Below are positions 40,854 through 50,652 of a stretch of 64,000 bases of DNA, in pieces (within the stretch, counting starts at the first letter, position 1; each line of letters begins with the position of its first letter). Location: contig CAJQRG010000016.1 of the NCBI GenBank assembly GCA_905612225.1, positions 62,001 to 126,000 on the forward strand, written 5' to 3'. Origin of the DNA: Emcibacteraceae bacterium. GTDB taxonomy: Bacteria; Pseudomonadota; Alphaproteobacteria; Sphingomonadales; Emcibacteraceae. The notes below the pieces were generated by a model. The model worked only from the letters and a program-made list of their open reading frames with translations, was not told the DNA's origin and searched no databases. The position numbers and the translations under genes are program-made.

Positions 40854-41354
40854 ATGTTATCGGTCGATGAATTAAGCGGAAGTGTTAATAACCCCCTTGA
40901 TACCCTTGAAGTTCTTATCGGCCAAAATGAATGGCCCTACGAGAGAATGGGTAATGAAGAAATTGTTGCCGCGATAGCTAGCGAATGGTGTGATTTTCAT
41001 ATGCGTTACGTCTGGCTTAATGATAAAAGTATACTTCAGTTCGCCGGTCAATTAGATGTAAGAATACAAGACAATAAAAGGACTGCTGTCCTTGAAGTCA
41101 TAACCCAAATAAATGAACGGCTTGATTTAGGTTTTTTTGCGGTGTGGTCTGATGACGAAACAATTATGTTCCGGCATTCAATTTACTTTCCTTCCAATGG
41201 TGTTGATATGACTACAGTTTGTGAGTTAGCTACCCATTCTATAATTGAAGAAATAAATAGATATTTTCCAGTATTTCAATTTGTAATTTGGGGTGGCAAA
41301 TCACCATCTGACGCAATCGAAGCTGCAATGCTTGAAACATTAGGCAACGCATAA
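40854..41354 (+). CDS. YbjN domain-containing protein
   Basis: YbjN-like alpha/beta protein in conserved position between ubiK and proC; LQFAGQLDVRIQDNKRTAVLEVITQINERLDLGFFAVW. Confidence 0.8.
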   Translation: MLSVDELSGSVNNPLDTLEVLIGQNEWPYERMGNEEIVAAIASEWCDFHMRYVWLNDKSILQFAGQLDVRIQDNKRTAVLEVITQINERLDLGFFAVWSDDETIMFRHSIYFPSNGVDMTTVCELATHSIIEEINRYFPVFQFVIWGGKSPSDAIEAAMLETLGNA

Positions 41355-41358
41355 AACA

Positions 41359-42204
41359 ATGGTAAATAAAGTATCAACTATAATTTCAAAAAACCCAGTT
41401 TTAATTTTAGGTTGTGGGAGAATTGGAAGTGCAATTCTGTCAGGTTTACTTGATAAGGGCCTTAAAAAAAGTGCTATTTATATCGTTGATCCATTTCTAG
41501 ATTTAATAAAAAGTAACTTTACGGCACTTCCGATAAAGTCATTTAACGAGAGTTTAAGTGATCTAGATAACTCGATGAATCCATCGATTGTAATAATAGC
41601 TGTTAAACCGCAAGTAATGGATAAGACTCTTACTGATCTAAAGGTGCTTAATTTAACGAAAACTGTTATTTTATCTGTTGCAGCTGGTAAAACACTAAAA
41701 TATTTTGAGGATAAACTTGGTTCTGAACAAGCAATTATTCGAGGAATGCCCAATACCCCTATTTCAGTAGGAGAGGGTGTAACTGTATGCTGCCCAAATA
41801 ATCAAATCACACAGAGTCAAAAAAAACTCTGTGATACTCTTCTTGGGACAGTCAGTTCTGTTGAATGGATTATGGATGAAACCCTAATGGACGCAGTCAC
41901 TGCATTAAGTGGTAGCGGTCCCGCGTATTTATTTTATATGGTTGAGGCAATGGCTGCGGCGGGGCAGGCTATGGGGCTTTCTGGTGAACTAAGTGAAAAG
42001 TTAGCGCTAGATACCATATGTGGGGCAGGTATTCTTTTAAAAACATCAAAATTAAGTCCAACTGAACTCCGTAAAGATGTGACCAGTCCAGGTGGTACAA
42101 CTTCTGCGGCATTAGAAATTATGATGGGGGAAGCCGGTTTAGCAAAAATTTTACGGCAAGCAATGCAAAAAGCCAAGGCGCGCTCTAAAGAAATGGCCGA
42201 TTAA
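41359..42204 (+). CDS. proC: pyrroline-5-carboxylate reductase
   Basis: ILGCGRIGSAILSGLL; RGMPNTPISVGEGVTV; ALSGSGPAYLFYMVEAMAAAG; SPGGTTSAAL. Confidence 0.94.
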   Translation: MVNKVSTIISKNPVLILGCGRIGSAILSGLLDKGLKKSAIYIVDPFLDLIKSNFTALPIKSFNESLSDLDNSMNPSIVIIAVKPQVMDKTLTDLKVLNLTKTVILSVAAGKTLKYFEDKLGSEQAIIRGMPNTPISVGEGVTVCCPNNQITQSQKKLCDTLLGTVSSVEWIMDETLMDAVTALSGSGPAYLFYMVEAMAAAGQAMGLSGELSEKLALDTICGAGILLKTSKLSPTELRKDVTSPGGTTSAALEIMMGEAGLAKILRQAMQKAKARSKEMAD

Positions 42205-43383
42205 ATGATGACCGATTATGACGTGGCAATAGTCGGCGGTGGCGCTGCCGGTCTTATGTGTGCAATAGAAGCTGGAAAACGGGGTCGCAGAGTTGTTGTA
42301 ATAGAACAGAGTAAATCTGTTGCAGGTAAAATTCGTATATCAGGCGGCGGTCGTTGTAACTTTACTAATATCCATTGTTCTCCAGAAAACTTTCAGTCGG
42401 AAAATAATCATTTTGCCAAGTCTGCTTTAAAACGATACGGGCCACAAGATTTTATTAAGTTAGTAGAAGACCATGATATCACATATCATGAAAAAACTCT
42501 TGGTCAATTATTTTGCGACAATAGTGCCCATGACATAATCGGCATGTTGACTTCTGAATGTGAAAAAGTAGGAGTAAAAATCAAAACCTCAATGATTGTT
42601 GAAAGTGTTAAAAAGGAACATGCCTTTATATTAGTTACTACCGATGGAATAATTTCATCCAATAAACTTGTTGTTGCAACAGGAGGCCCGTCTATTCCAA
42701 AAATGGGAGCATCTGTGTGGGGGTATGAGATAGCACGACAATTTAAGTTAAAAATAGTTGATCCAGTTCCTGCATTAGTTCCACTTACTTTTGGTAAGGA
42801 GTTTATATTTGACTTTAGAAAACTTAGTGGTGTTTCTGCTGATGTTAATATTCTATGTGGTTCCACATCATTCAACGAGGCCCTTCTGTTCACACATCGT
42901 GGCTTGAGTGGCCCTGCAGTATTGCAAATATCATCTTACTGGAGGAGTGGTATGGCTGTAACTATTAACCTTGCCCCTGCAGTAGATGTGCTTAGCGAGC
43001 TTAAAATTATAAAAGAAGCTAATGCCAAGCAAGAAATACACACAACTTTATCGTCGTTCCTGCCTAAAAGGCTCGCTGTATATATTTGTGAGCATACTGG
43101 CGTAACTGGACCTTTAGCAGATTTATCTAATAAAAAGCTACAGATGGTCGCTGAATTGGTAAATAGTTGGAATATTATACCTAATGGTACAGAGGGTTTT
43201 GCAACTGCGGAGGTGACAAGAGGCGGGGTAAGTACATCAGAAATATCCTCAAAAACAATGGAAACAAATAAAATACCTAATCTTTATTTTATTGGTGAAG
43301 TGGTTGATGTTACAGGTCATCTTGGTGGTTTTAATTTTCAGTGGGCCTGGGCATCGGGTCATGCAGCTGGTCAATTTGTATAG
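42205..43383 (+). CDS. NAD(P)/FAD-dependent oxidoreductase, HI0933/YhiN family
   Basis: DVAIVGGGAAGLMCAIEAGKRGRRVVVIEQ; GKIRISGGGRCNFTN; DVTGHLGGFNFQWAWASGHAAG. Confidence 0.92.
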   Translation: MMTDYDVAIVGGGAAGLMCAIEAGKRGRRVVVIEQSKSVAGKIRISGGGRCNFTNIHCSPENFQSENNHFAKSALKRYGPQDFIKLVEDHDITYHEKTLGQLFCDNSAHDIIGMLTSECEKVGVKIKTSMIVESVKKEHAFILVTTDGIISSNKLVVATGGPSIPKMGASVWGYEIARQFKLKIVDPVPALVPLTFGKEFIFDFRKLSGVSADVNILCGSTSFNEALLFTHRGLSGPAVLQISSYWRSGMAVTINLAPAVDVLSELKIIKEANAKQEIHTTLSSFLPKRLAVYICEHTGVTGPLADLSNKKLQMVAELVNSWNIIPNGTEGFATAEVTRGGVSTSEISSKTMETNKIPNLYFIGEVVDVTGHLGGFNFQWAWASGHAAGQFV

Positions 43384-43402
43384 CATTTATTGTTTAATAA
43401 TT

Positions 43403-43891
43403 TTATTTATAAGTTAGATTAATAGTATCTTTTTTATTTTTTTCATTGATAAGTTTACTCAAGACTTTCCAAAAACCCTCTGTAGCGACAGAACCTGCTT
43501 CACTACAAGCCTTAACCATTTGTAATTTTTGGCATTCGGAAACATCAAATAGTAATTTTTCCCCTTTTGCGGTTAAGTTCAATAGCCTCTTTCTACGGTC
43601 TCTAGTTCCAATTTTTTGGCTTATAAACCTTTTATCTAACAAAGTACTTAAAACCCGTGAAAGGCTTTGCTTGGTAATGTTAAGTAATGCCAAAAGTTCC
43701 GCAACTGATATACCAGGGTTCTGGTTTACAAAAAAAATAACTCTATGATGTGCTCTGCCAAAATTATATTTTTTGAGTACTTCATCAGGCCAAGCTATAT
43801 AATCACGATATGCAAAGTATAGTAATTCTGTACTTTTTAAAAATACTTTTTCATCATTCAGATTGTGGTTATCAAAAAATATGTCAGTCAT
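43403..43891 (-). CDS. MarR family transcriptional regulator
   Basis: winged-helix ISVAELLALLNITKQSLSRVLSTLLDKRFISQKIGTRDRRKRLLNLTAKGEKL. Confidence 0.88.
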   Translation of the reverse strand: MTDIFFDNHNLNDEKVFLKSTELLYFAYRDYIAWPDEVLKKYNFGRAHHRVIFFVNQNPGISVAELLALLNITKQSLSRVLSTLLDKRFISQKIGTRDRRKRLLNLTAKGEKLLFDVSECQKLQMVKACSEAGSVATEGFWKVLSKLINEKNKKDTINLTYK

Positions 43892-43900
43892 GTTGACATA
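43880..43900. promoter_or_regulatory. palindrome over the MarR-family gene start, candidate autoregulatory operator
   Basis: TATGTCA-gtcatgt-TGACATA, perfect 7-bp arms overlapping the ATG at 43891 in the divergent promoter. Confidence 0.4.
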
Positions 43901-43954
43901 TAATAAGGCGAGTGTTAAAAAGTACAAGAAAAAAAATATTTGGATTTATTAATA

Positions 43955-44830
43955 ATGACAGCCCTTAACTTTGAAGATCGAGATGGTTTAATTTGGTATA
44001 ATGGTGAATTAATTGATTGGCGCGATGCAAACTTTCATGTGCTGTCACATGCCTTACATTATGCAAGTAGTGTTTTTGAAGGTCAACGTGCATACGGTGG
44101 TAAAATTTTTAAACTTCATCAACACAGTCAACGGCTTATTAAATCTGGAAAACTATTAGGCTTCGATGTCCCTTATAGTTCCGAAGAGCTGGATGCAGCA
44201 TCTAACGAAGCCGTGGCTGCAAATAATCTCGTTGATGCCTATGTAAGGCCTATTGCTTGGCGGGGTTCTGAAAAAATGGGTGTCGCAACTGCTGGTACAA
44301 AAATTCATGTAGCCGTCGCTGCATGGGAATGGCCCTCATACTTTGGTAAGGAAGCTAAAATTGATGGTCTTAGACTAGAAATAGCACAATGGCGTAGGCC
44401 AGCTCCAGATACTGCTCCAACGGCTTCTAAAGCTGCCGGATTGTACATGATAGCCTCACTTTGCAAAGATGCCTCTGTAGCAAATGGTTACGATGATGCA
44501 CTTATGCTAGATTATAGAGGACAGATTGCAGAAGCTACAGGTGCTAATATATTCTTCTATAAAGATGGCGTTCTCCATACACCAAAACCTGATTGCTTTC
44601 TTGATGGGATTACTAGAAAAACAGCTATTGAGCTAGCAAATAAACGTAATATTGAAGTGATTGAAAGGGCTATAATGCCCGAGGAAATGGCTGATTTTGA
44701 TGAGGCTTTTGTTACTGGTACAGCAGTTGAAATCAATCCTTTATCACAAGTTGGTGACTATACTTTTAAAATCGGAGAAATGTGTAAAAACATGGTTAGT
44801 GATTATGGTAATCTTGTCAAGAATAGATAA
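43955..44830 (+). CDS. ilvE: branched-chain amino acid aminotransferase
   Basis: SHALHYASSVFEGQRAYGGKIFKLHQH; AAGLYMIASLCKDASVANGYDDALMLDYRGQIAEATGANIFF. Confidence 0.93.
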   Translation: MTALNFEDRDGLIWYNGELIDWRDANFHVLSHALHYASSVFEGQRAYGGKIFKLHQHSQRLIKSGKLLGFDVPYSSEELDAASNEAVAANNLVDAYVRPIAWRGSEKMGVATAGTKIHVAVAAWEWPSYFGKEAKIDGLRLEIAQWRRPAPDTAPTASKAAGLYMIASLCKDASVANGYDDALMLDYRGQIAEATGANIFFYKDGVLHTPKPDCFLDGITRKTAIELANKRNIEVIERAIMPEEMADFDEAFVTGTAVEINPLSQVGDYTFKIGEMCKNMVSDYGNLVKNR

Positions 44831-44832
44831 AC

Positions 44833-45282
44833 TTATTTCCAACGATCTTTTTTATCATTATCATCCTTATTAGACATTACCCAACGAGAACCGTCTTCTA
44901 GTTCTTCTTTTTTCCAGAAAGGTGCATCCGTTTTCAGCATGTCCATAATAAATTCCGCAGCTTTGAATGCGGCTTCACGATGAAGTGATGTTGTAATTAC
45001 TAATACAATCTGATCTCCCGGAAAAAGTTCACCATAACGGTGAATAATTGTTAACTCTTCTATTGGCCAACGATCTTTTGCCATAACTCCAATTTTATTA
45101 AGTTCTTTAAGAGCCATAATTGGAAAGTGCTCGAGCGTCATTTTTTTAATATTTTTATTATCATGAATATCACGAACTAAACCCGTGAATGTAGCAATAG
45201 CTCCAAGGTCGGTACGGTTTATACGAAGATTATTTATTTCATTTGTTATGTCAAAATCATCTGACTGTACTGATACGCGCAT
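44833..45282 (-). CDS. moaE: molybdopterin synthase catalytic subunit
   Basis: GAIATFTGLVRD; LEHFPIMALKELNKIG; IIHRYGELFPGDQIVLVITTSLHREAAFKA. Confidence 0.93.
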   Translation of the reverse strand: MRVSVQSDDFDITNEINNLRINRTDLGAIATFTGLVRDIHDNKNIKKMTLEHFPIMALKELNKIGVMAKDRWPIEELTIIHRYGELFPGDQIVLVITTSLHREAAFKAAEFIMDMLKTDAPFWKKEELEDGSRWVMSNKDDNDKKDRWK

Positions 45283-45283
45283 A

Positions 45284-45535
45284 TTAACCCCCAGTCATCG
45301 GTGGAAAAAAAGCTATTTCATCAGTTGGGTAAACCTTATGCTCCAACCCAACATATTCATTATTAATAGCCACTCGGACTAAATCAACTTGAGAAAATGC
45401 TATTTTATAATTATTTCCTTTGCTGCTGAGGTAAATAAGAAGCTCGTTCACATTATCAATACCAGCTTGATGGGGAATAGTTTCTGAGGAAACACCAATA
45501 TGTTCACGAATGGAAGCAAAATATAAAATGTTCAT
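45284..45535 (-). CDS. moaD: molybdopterin synthase sulfur-carrier subunit
   Basis: ILYFASIREHIG; C-terminal DEIAFFPPMTGG (Gly-Gly end); adjacent to moaE. Confidence 0.9.
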   Translation of the reverse strand: MNILYFASIREHIGVSSETIPHQAGIDNVNELLIYLSSKGNNYKIAFSQVDLVRVAINNEYVGLEHKVYPTDEIAFFPPMTGG

Positions 45536-45541
45536 AGATTT

Positions 45542-46087
45542 TCACAAATGCCTAATACCGGAACGAAAATAATCGTAACCAGTATAAAGTGTTAAAAGCG
45601 CTGCTGCACCAAGTAAATAATCACCTATTAGTATAGCTGGAATAATTGCAGGAGAGGCCTCACCAACGAGTAAAAAACCAAGTGCAAAAATTTGGATACC
45701 TGTCTTCCATTTTGCAAGATAGGTAACTGGGACACTAACTTTTAATTCCGCCAGAAATTCTCTAAGTCCGGAAACAGCAAATTCGCGGCAAAGAATAATG
45801 ACGGCGGCGATAATTGAATATCCTTCAATGCGTCCAAAAGCAACCATCATAAGGAGAGCTGTACCAATAAGCAGTTTATCGGCAATAGGATCCATAATTG
45901 TACCAAGTTTTGATGTTTGATTAAACCGCCTAGCAACATAGCCATCAAGAAAATCAGTAATTCCAGCCGTCACAAATATAGAAAAGGTAAGCCAATAGCT
46001 AAAATTTCCATTTAAGTAAAAGGCCGACACCATTAATGGAATCATTAATATTCGAGAAAAAGTTAATATATTTGCAAGATTATTCAT
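45542..46087 (-). CDS. pgsA: CDP-diacylglycerol--glycerol-3-phosphate 3-phosphatidyltransferase
   Basis: NLANILTFSRILMIPLM; TDFLDGYVARRFNQTSKLGTIMDPIADKLL (CDP-alcohol phosphotransferase motif). Start 46087 preferred. Confidence 0.93.
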   Translation of the reverse strand: MNNLANILTFSRILMIPLMVSAFYLNGNFSYWLTFSIFVTAGITDFLDGYVARRFNQTSKLGTIMDPIADKLLIGTALLMMVAFGRIEGYSIIAAVIILCREFAVSGLREFLAELKVSVPVTYLAKWKTGIQIFALGFLLVGEASPAIIPAILIGDYLLGAAALLTLYTGYDYFRSGIRHL

Positions 46088-46154
46088 ATTAATACCATAA
46101 TTGTTATAAATCCCGACTTTATGTGATTTTCCACACAAGGCAATAAAATAAACT

Positions 46155-47993
46155 CTAAGGATGAAAATAATCATATATTTGCGTAGCGAGGGAATTTGAA
46201 ATTCCCTTTATTTTATTTAGATCTTTAATCCCCGCATCAGAAACAGCTTTTGCTGACCCAAAATGTAAAAGTAAATATTTTTTGCGAATTAAACCAACAC
46301 CGGGCAGATCATCCAGCAATGATTTATGCATTTTTTTAGCTCGTTTTCTTCTATGTGAACCAATTACAAACCTGTGAGATTCGTCTCTTAGGCGTTGTAA
46401 AAAATATAACACAGGATCATTGGGAGGAAGTTTAAAAGGTTTTTTATTTTCCATATAAAAATCTTCCCGCCCGGCATTTCTATCTGGACCTTTAGCTATG
46501 CAAACAACTGGAATTTCTTTTAGGCCAAGGTCTTCAAGGACGCCGAGTACAGCTGAAAGCTGCCCCTTGCCGCCATCTATAAGCAGAAGGTCAGGCCAAG
46601 TTGGATCACCTCTATCTGGATCCTCTTTAAGTTGTCGCTTAAATCGGCGCGACAAAACCTCACGCATCATCCCAAAATCATCCCCAGGCGAGAGATCCTT
46701 AGATTTAATATTAAATTTTCTATAGGATCCTTTTTCAAACCCTTCTGGGCCTGAAACAATCATTGCGCCTAAAGCACTAGTTCCAGAAATATGACTGTTA
46801 TCATAAACCTCAATGCGAGTAGGGGGTGCCTCAAGTCCAAAAAGTAGTGCAACACCCTCAAGTAGTTTGGCCTGAGAAGAAGTTTCTGCAATCTTTCGCT
46901 CAAGAGCCTCACGAGCATTTTTCTCAACTGTTTGTATAAGCAATAGGTTTGTGCCACGTTGCGGCATGGTTACAGTTACTTTACTCTCAGCTTTTAACGT
47001 TAACGCTTCTTCAAGAAGTTTTTTTTGTTTTATGGAACTATTTATAAAAATATTTTTGGGCAATGGCTTATTATCGTAAAATTGAGAAATGAATGCTGAC
47101 AGTACCTCATCTACATGCTGATCCTTATCATGACGTGGAAAGTAAGCTTTGTTTCCCCAGTTTTGACCAGACCGGTAGAAGAAAACTTGAACACATGTTT
47201 GGCCACCCTTTTTAAAGGCAGCTATTAAATCCGCGGAAATTAGTTTATCATTTGTATGGTCTTGGCGACTTTGAACGGTTGCAAGTGCCTTTAATCTGTC
47301 ACGATAAACTGCTGCCAATTCATATATTTTTTTATCACTGGCATCTTCCATTTTTTTAGTAAAACCAACTTTAATAGCTTCACTTTTCCCACTAAGAAAA
47401 TCATGTGCCTCCTCAACTAATAATTCATAATCGACATCAGAAATTTTTGCCACACAGGGGGCTGAGCATCTTTTTATTTGGTAAAGAAGGCAAGGTCTAG
47501 TTCTGCTTTCAAATACACTATCGGAACAAGTACGAAGGGAAAAAGCCTTCTGGAGTGTATTTAGTGAGATATTAACTGCACTAGCCGATGCAAAGGGTCC
47601 AAAATAATACCCATCCTTTTTCTTAGCACCACGATGTTTGAGTACTCGAGGGTTTTTATGAGTCTTATCAATTAGGATATAGGGAAAAGATTTATCATCT
47701 CTTAATAAAATATTGTAGTGAGGTTTATACCGTTTAATTAAGTTAGCTTCCAGAAGAAGTGCTTCTACCTCCGTGTGGGTAGTAATAAACTCCATGGACT
47801 TTGTAAGCATGACCATCTTAGCTATTCGTACCGAGAGTCCACGCAGGTTAGTATAGTTTTTAACTCGGTTTGAGAGGTTCTTGGCTTTACCCACATAAAG
47901 GACTTTTTCGTTTGCTCCAATCATCCTGTAAACACCTGGTTTTGTGCCAAGGTTTTTTAAGTATGATTTTATTATGTCTACGCCGTTTTCCAT
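46155..47993 (-). CDS. uvrC: excinuclease ABC subunit C
   Basis: GVYRMIGANEKVLYVGKAKNLSNRVKNY; VYDNSHISGTSALGAMIV; DLLLIDGGKGQLSA; C-terminal HhH. Confidence 0.96.
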   Translation of the reverse strand: MENGVDIIKSYLKNLGTKPGVYRMIGANEKVLYVGKAKNLSNRVKNYTNLRGLSVRIAKMVMLTKSMEFITTHTEVEALLLEANLIKRYKPHYNILLRDDKSFPYILIDKTHKNPRVLKHRGAKKKDGYYFGPFASASAVNISLNTLQKAFSLRTCSDSVFESRTRPCLLYQIKRCSAPCVAKISDVDYELLVEEAHDFLSGKSEAIKVGFTKKMEDASDKKIYELAAVYRDRLKALATVQSRQDHTNDKLISADLIAAFKKGGQTCVQVFFYRSGQNWGNKAYFPRHDKDQHVDEVLSAFISQFYDNKPLPKNIFINSSIKQKKLLEEALTLKAESKVTVTMPQRGTNLLLIQTVEKNAREALERKIAETSSQAKLLEGVALLFGLEAPPTRIEVYDNSHISGTSALGAMIVSGPEGFEKGSYRKFNIKSKDLSPGDDFGMMREVLSRRFKRQLKEDPDRGDPTWPDLLLIDGGKGQLSAVLGVLEDLGLKEIPVVCIAKGPDRNAGREDFYMENKKPFKLPPNDPVLYFLQRLRDESHRFVIGSHRRKRAKKMHKSLLDDLPGVGLIRKKYLLLHFGSAKAVSDAGIKDLNKIKGISNSLATQIYDYFHP

Positions 47994-48129
47994 ATAATTA
48001 TTTTATATAGAATCTTAATAAAAAGTCTACGCCATTTTCTTTTACTGTATCCAAATACACCATTTAAATAATAGTAGTAAAACTAAATATGTAGTGAATT
48101 CAATGGTTAATAAGGAACCAACAGATTCG

Positions 48130-48400
48130 CAAAAAACTTATCCACTTAATATGTTGATAAACTAGTGCATAACTTTTTGAAAGGTTTAAAAGTTGGCAGA
48201 ACCCTTAATGATTCAGCAAATTGCCTATAAATTAGGCAATTGATCTAAGTCATTGAAAATATTATACTAATTCAATGTCAACTAAGATTTAAAATAAATA
48301 TTTAAAATAATTTGTTTCCAGGATATCGTAAATCGTCCAAATGATGGTGCTGTTGACAACTTCAAAAAAAGAACAAAAAAGAACAAAAAAATATATGCTT
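48130..48400. other. non-coding AT-rich region with DnaA-box-like cluster (candidate origin, weak)
   Basis: TTATCCACT 48138-48146; TTATCAACA (minus) 48152-48160; TTATGCACT (minus) 48164-48172; TTGTCAACA (minus) 48351-48359; AAAAAAGAAC direct repeats near 48364-48390. Confidence 0.25.
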
Positions 48401-48450
48401 ATTTTTCAATGATTTAACTTAATTATAACGATCGCTTATAATAGGTTTTT

Positions 48451-48867
48451 TTAATCACGATGGCGTTCAATCTCTACCCCAACACTTGTCGTATTTTCTA
48501 TTGCATCAAGTTTTTCAACGCGGACCCTAACTGAAACTATACGTTTATCAATCATATTGAAATTTGCAATTTTTTCAGCAAGGGTTTCCACTAGCTCAAT
48601 ATGACCCGACGCTACAATACTTTTAATTCCAATTACTACCTTTTCGTAGCAAACTACATTTTCATATTTATCACCTAGAGGGACGTCTTCTTCCTTGACG
48701 CATAAGTCTATGTTTACTCGTATTTGTTGTTTATCAATTTTTTCATGGTCATAAACACCTATAGAACCTTTAATCATTAGGTCACGAACAAAGACATGCC
48801 TTACACCTTTTAATGCATCTGCATATTTGATAGATGCATTATTACTTTTAGGAACGAAAGAAGACAT
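48451..48867 (-). CDS. folB: dihydroneopterin aldolase
   Basis: RHVFVRDLMIKGSIGVYDHEKIDKQQIRVNIDL; LVETLAEKIANF. Confidence 0.85.
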   Translation of the reverse strand: MSSFVPKSNNASIKYADALKGVRHVFVRDLMIKGSIGVYDHEKIDKQQIRVNIDLCVKEEDVPLGDKYENVVCYEKVVIGIKSIVASGHIELVETLAEKIANFNMIDKRIVSVRVRVEKLDAIENTTSVGVEIERHRD

Positions 48868-48883
48868 AACTGAATTATCCTTA

Positions 48884-49852
48884 CTAACTAATGCTGAGAG
48901 AGAACAGGTATATAATATATCCAGCACTAAAGACTAGCCCAATTATACTATTAAGCCTTACTTTCCATATAACGAAGGGTAAAAGGGCTGCTGATGATAT
49001 AAGCATTACCCAAAGATCTGTGTTTAAAAAAGGCTCAGGGACTGGAACATCAGCTACCAAAGCCGTTCCTCCCATAATAGCAAATAAATTAAAGATATTA
49101 CTTCCTATCACATTACCTAATGCAACCTCACCGTGGTTTTCTTTTAAGGCAATTATAGCCGTTACTAATTCTGGCAAACTTGTACCTACTGCAATAATAG
49201 TAAGGCCTATAATTGCTTCGGATACATTAAAGTCTCGAGCTATTTCAACACCACCACTAACAAGGATATCAGCACCAAAAATAAGCCCTAACAGTCCAAT
49301 AAACACAAGTAAACTTGCCCGAAGTACAGTGAGTGGATTTTCTAATGTTTCCTTAATATTAATTTTTGGAGAACCGTCGACAGGTTTATCAAATTTTAAT
49401 TGAGCAGTAGCATCGCGTGATCGTTTGTATGAATTCAAGAGGTATATTAGTAATAGAGGTATTAGGAGTAACGAATACTTCCAAGTGAATGGCCCATTAA
49501 AACATAATAATATAAACAAAACTGTTCCCGCTAACATTATGACATAATGACGTTTTAGATCAGGATCCTCTAATGCAAATGGATAAAAAATAATAGGAAG
49601 TCCAATTACTAACAATATATTTGCTATATTGCTTCCGACTATATTACCTAAGGCCATTGTAGGAACGCCCGTTAAAGCCGCATTTATCCCAACGACTAAC
49701 TCTGGAAGAGATGTGCCAAATGCTACCACAGTTAAGCCTATTACTAACTTACTCAGCCCAAGGTTTTCGGCAATTGATACGGCACCACGGATCAGTATAT
49801 GTCCAGCAAAAACAAGAAGGATTAGTCCGGTAATGACTAGAATGTATGACAT
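48884..49852 (-). CDS. calcium/sodium antiporter (CaCA family, YrbG-like)
   Basis: Two inverted-topology alpha repeats: VVAFGTSLPELVVGINAALTGVPTMALGNIVGSNIANI and IAVGTSLPELVTAIIALKENHGEVALGNVIGSNIFNL. Confidence 0.93.
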   Translation of the reverse strand: MSYILVITGLILLVFAGHILIRGAVSIAENLGLSKLVIGLTVVAFGTSLPELVVGINAALTGVPTMALGNIVGSNIANILLVIGLPIIFYPFALEDPDLKRHYVIMLAGTVLFILLCFNGPFTWKYSLLLIPLLLIYLLNSYKRSRDATAQLKFDKPVDGSPKINIKETLENPLTVLRASLLVFIGLLGLIFGADILVSGGVEIARDFNVSEAIIGLTIIAVGTSLPELVTAIIALKENHGEVALGNVIGSNIFNLFAIMGGTALVADVPVPEPFLNTDLWVMLISSAALLPFVIWKVRLNSIIGLVFSAGYIIYLFSLSIS

Positions 49853-50097
49853 TAATTATTTATCCATAATTTTAAAATATCGACTATATAAATGCTAAAG
49901 AGCCAGTTGCAAAGAATAATCCTCAATAATATAACTCTATATAATAAAGTAAGCTATCCAATTTAATTATCCAATATAAATAGGGTGTTATTAATTTTTA
50001 AAACAATTATGTTTTCAAAAAATAAACTCCTTGAGTTATTAACTCGTTATTAATAATAATAATAATATCAATACTAACAATTTGAATTAGGTAAATA

Positions 50098-50604
50098 ATG
50101 GCCGAACAATATTCAGAATTTAATATCAACCATCCAAAGGGAAAAATTCAAATAGTACCTTTTGATATAAAATTTAGAGATGATTGGAGACATATCAATC
50201 AACAATGGATTGAAAAATTATTTATTATGGAAGAATTAGATTTCATTCAACTAAATAATCCGGAAAAATTTATTCTTAATAAAGGTGGAGAAATTTACTT
50301 CGCTCTCCTCAATGATTTACCTGTTGGAGCAATCGCCTTAAAATTACATGAGGGAAAACGTTTTGAGTTAAGTAAAATGGGTGTACTCCCAAAAGCTCAA
50401 GGATATGGAATTGGTAAATTACTAGTAGCGAAAGTTCTCGAACAATTTTATTTACGTGGAGGAGACGAACTTTTTCTTGAAACGAATAGTAGTCTTACTC
50501 CCGCAATAACGCTTTACAAAAAAATGGGGTTTAAAAAGGCTGAACCACCAGAAAATACCCCATACAATCGCGCAGATTATTTTATGAAGCTTGTCATGGA
50601 CTAA
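50098..50604 (+). CDS. GNAT family N-acetyltransferase
   Basis: ELSKMGVLPKAQGYGIGKLLVAKVLEQF; LETNSSLTPAITLYKKMGFKK. Confidence 0.85.
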   Translation: MAEQYSEFNINHPKGKIQIVPFDIKFRDDWRHINQQWIEKLFIMEELDFIQLNNPEKFILNKGGEIYFALLNDLPVGAIALKLHEGKRFELSKMGVLPKAQGYGIGKLLVAKVLEQFYLRGGDELFLETNSSLTPAITLYKKMGFKKAEPPENTPYNRADYFMKLVMD

Positions 50605-50652
50605 CTAGGTCACAATCATCGAATTACTATAAACCTTTTTCCAGTTTAGTTT

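Noticed and set aside
42504-42893. 129-aa minus-strand ORF
   Set aside because: Antisense to the HI0933-family oxidoreductase.
48891-49403. 170-aa plus-strand ORF
   Set aside because: Antisense to the Ca/Na antiporter, whose duplicated motifs are unambiguous.
50048-50066. TAA/AAT trinucleotide run
   Set aside because: Short microsatellite in AT-rich intergenic DNA; likely chance.
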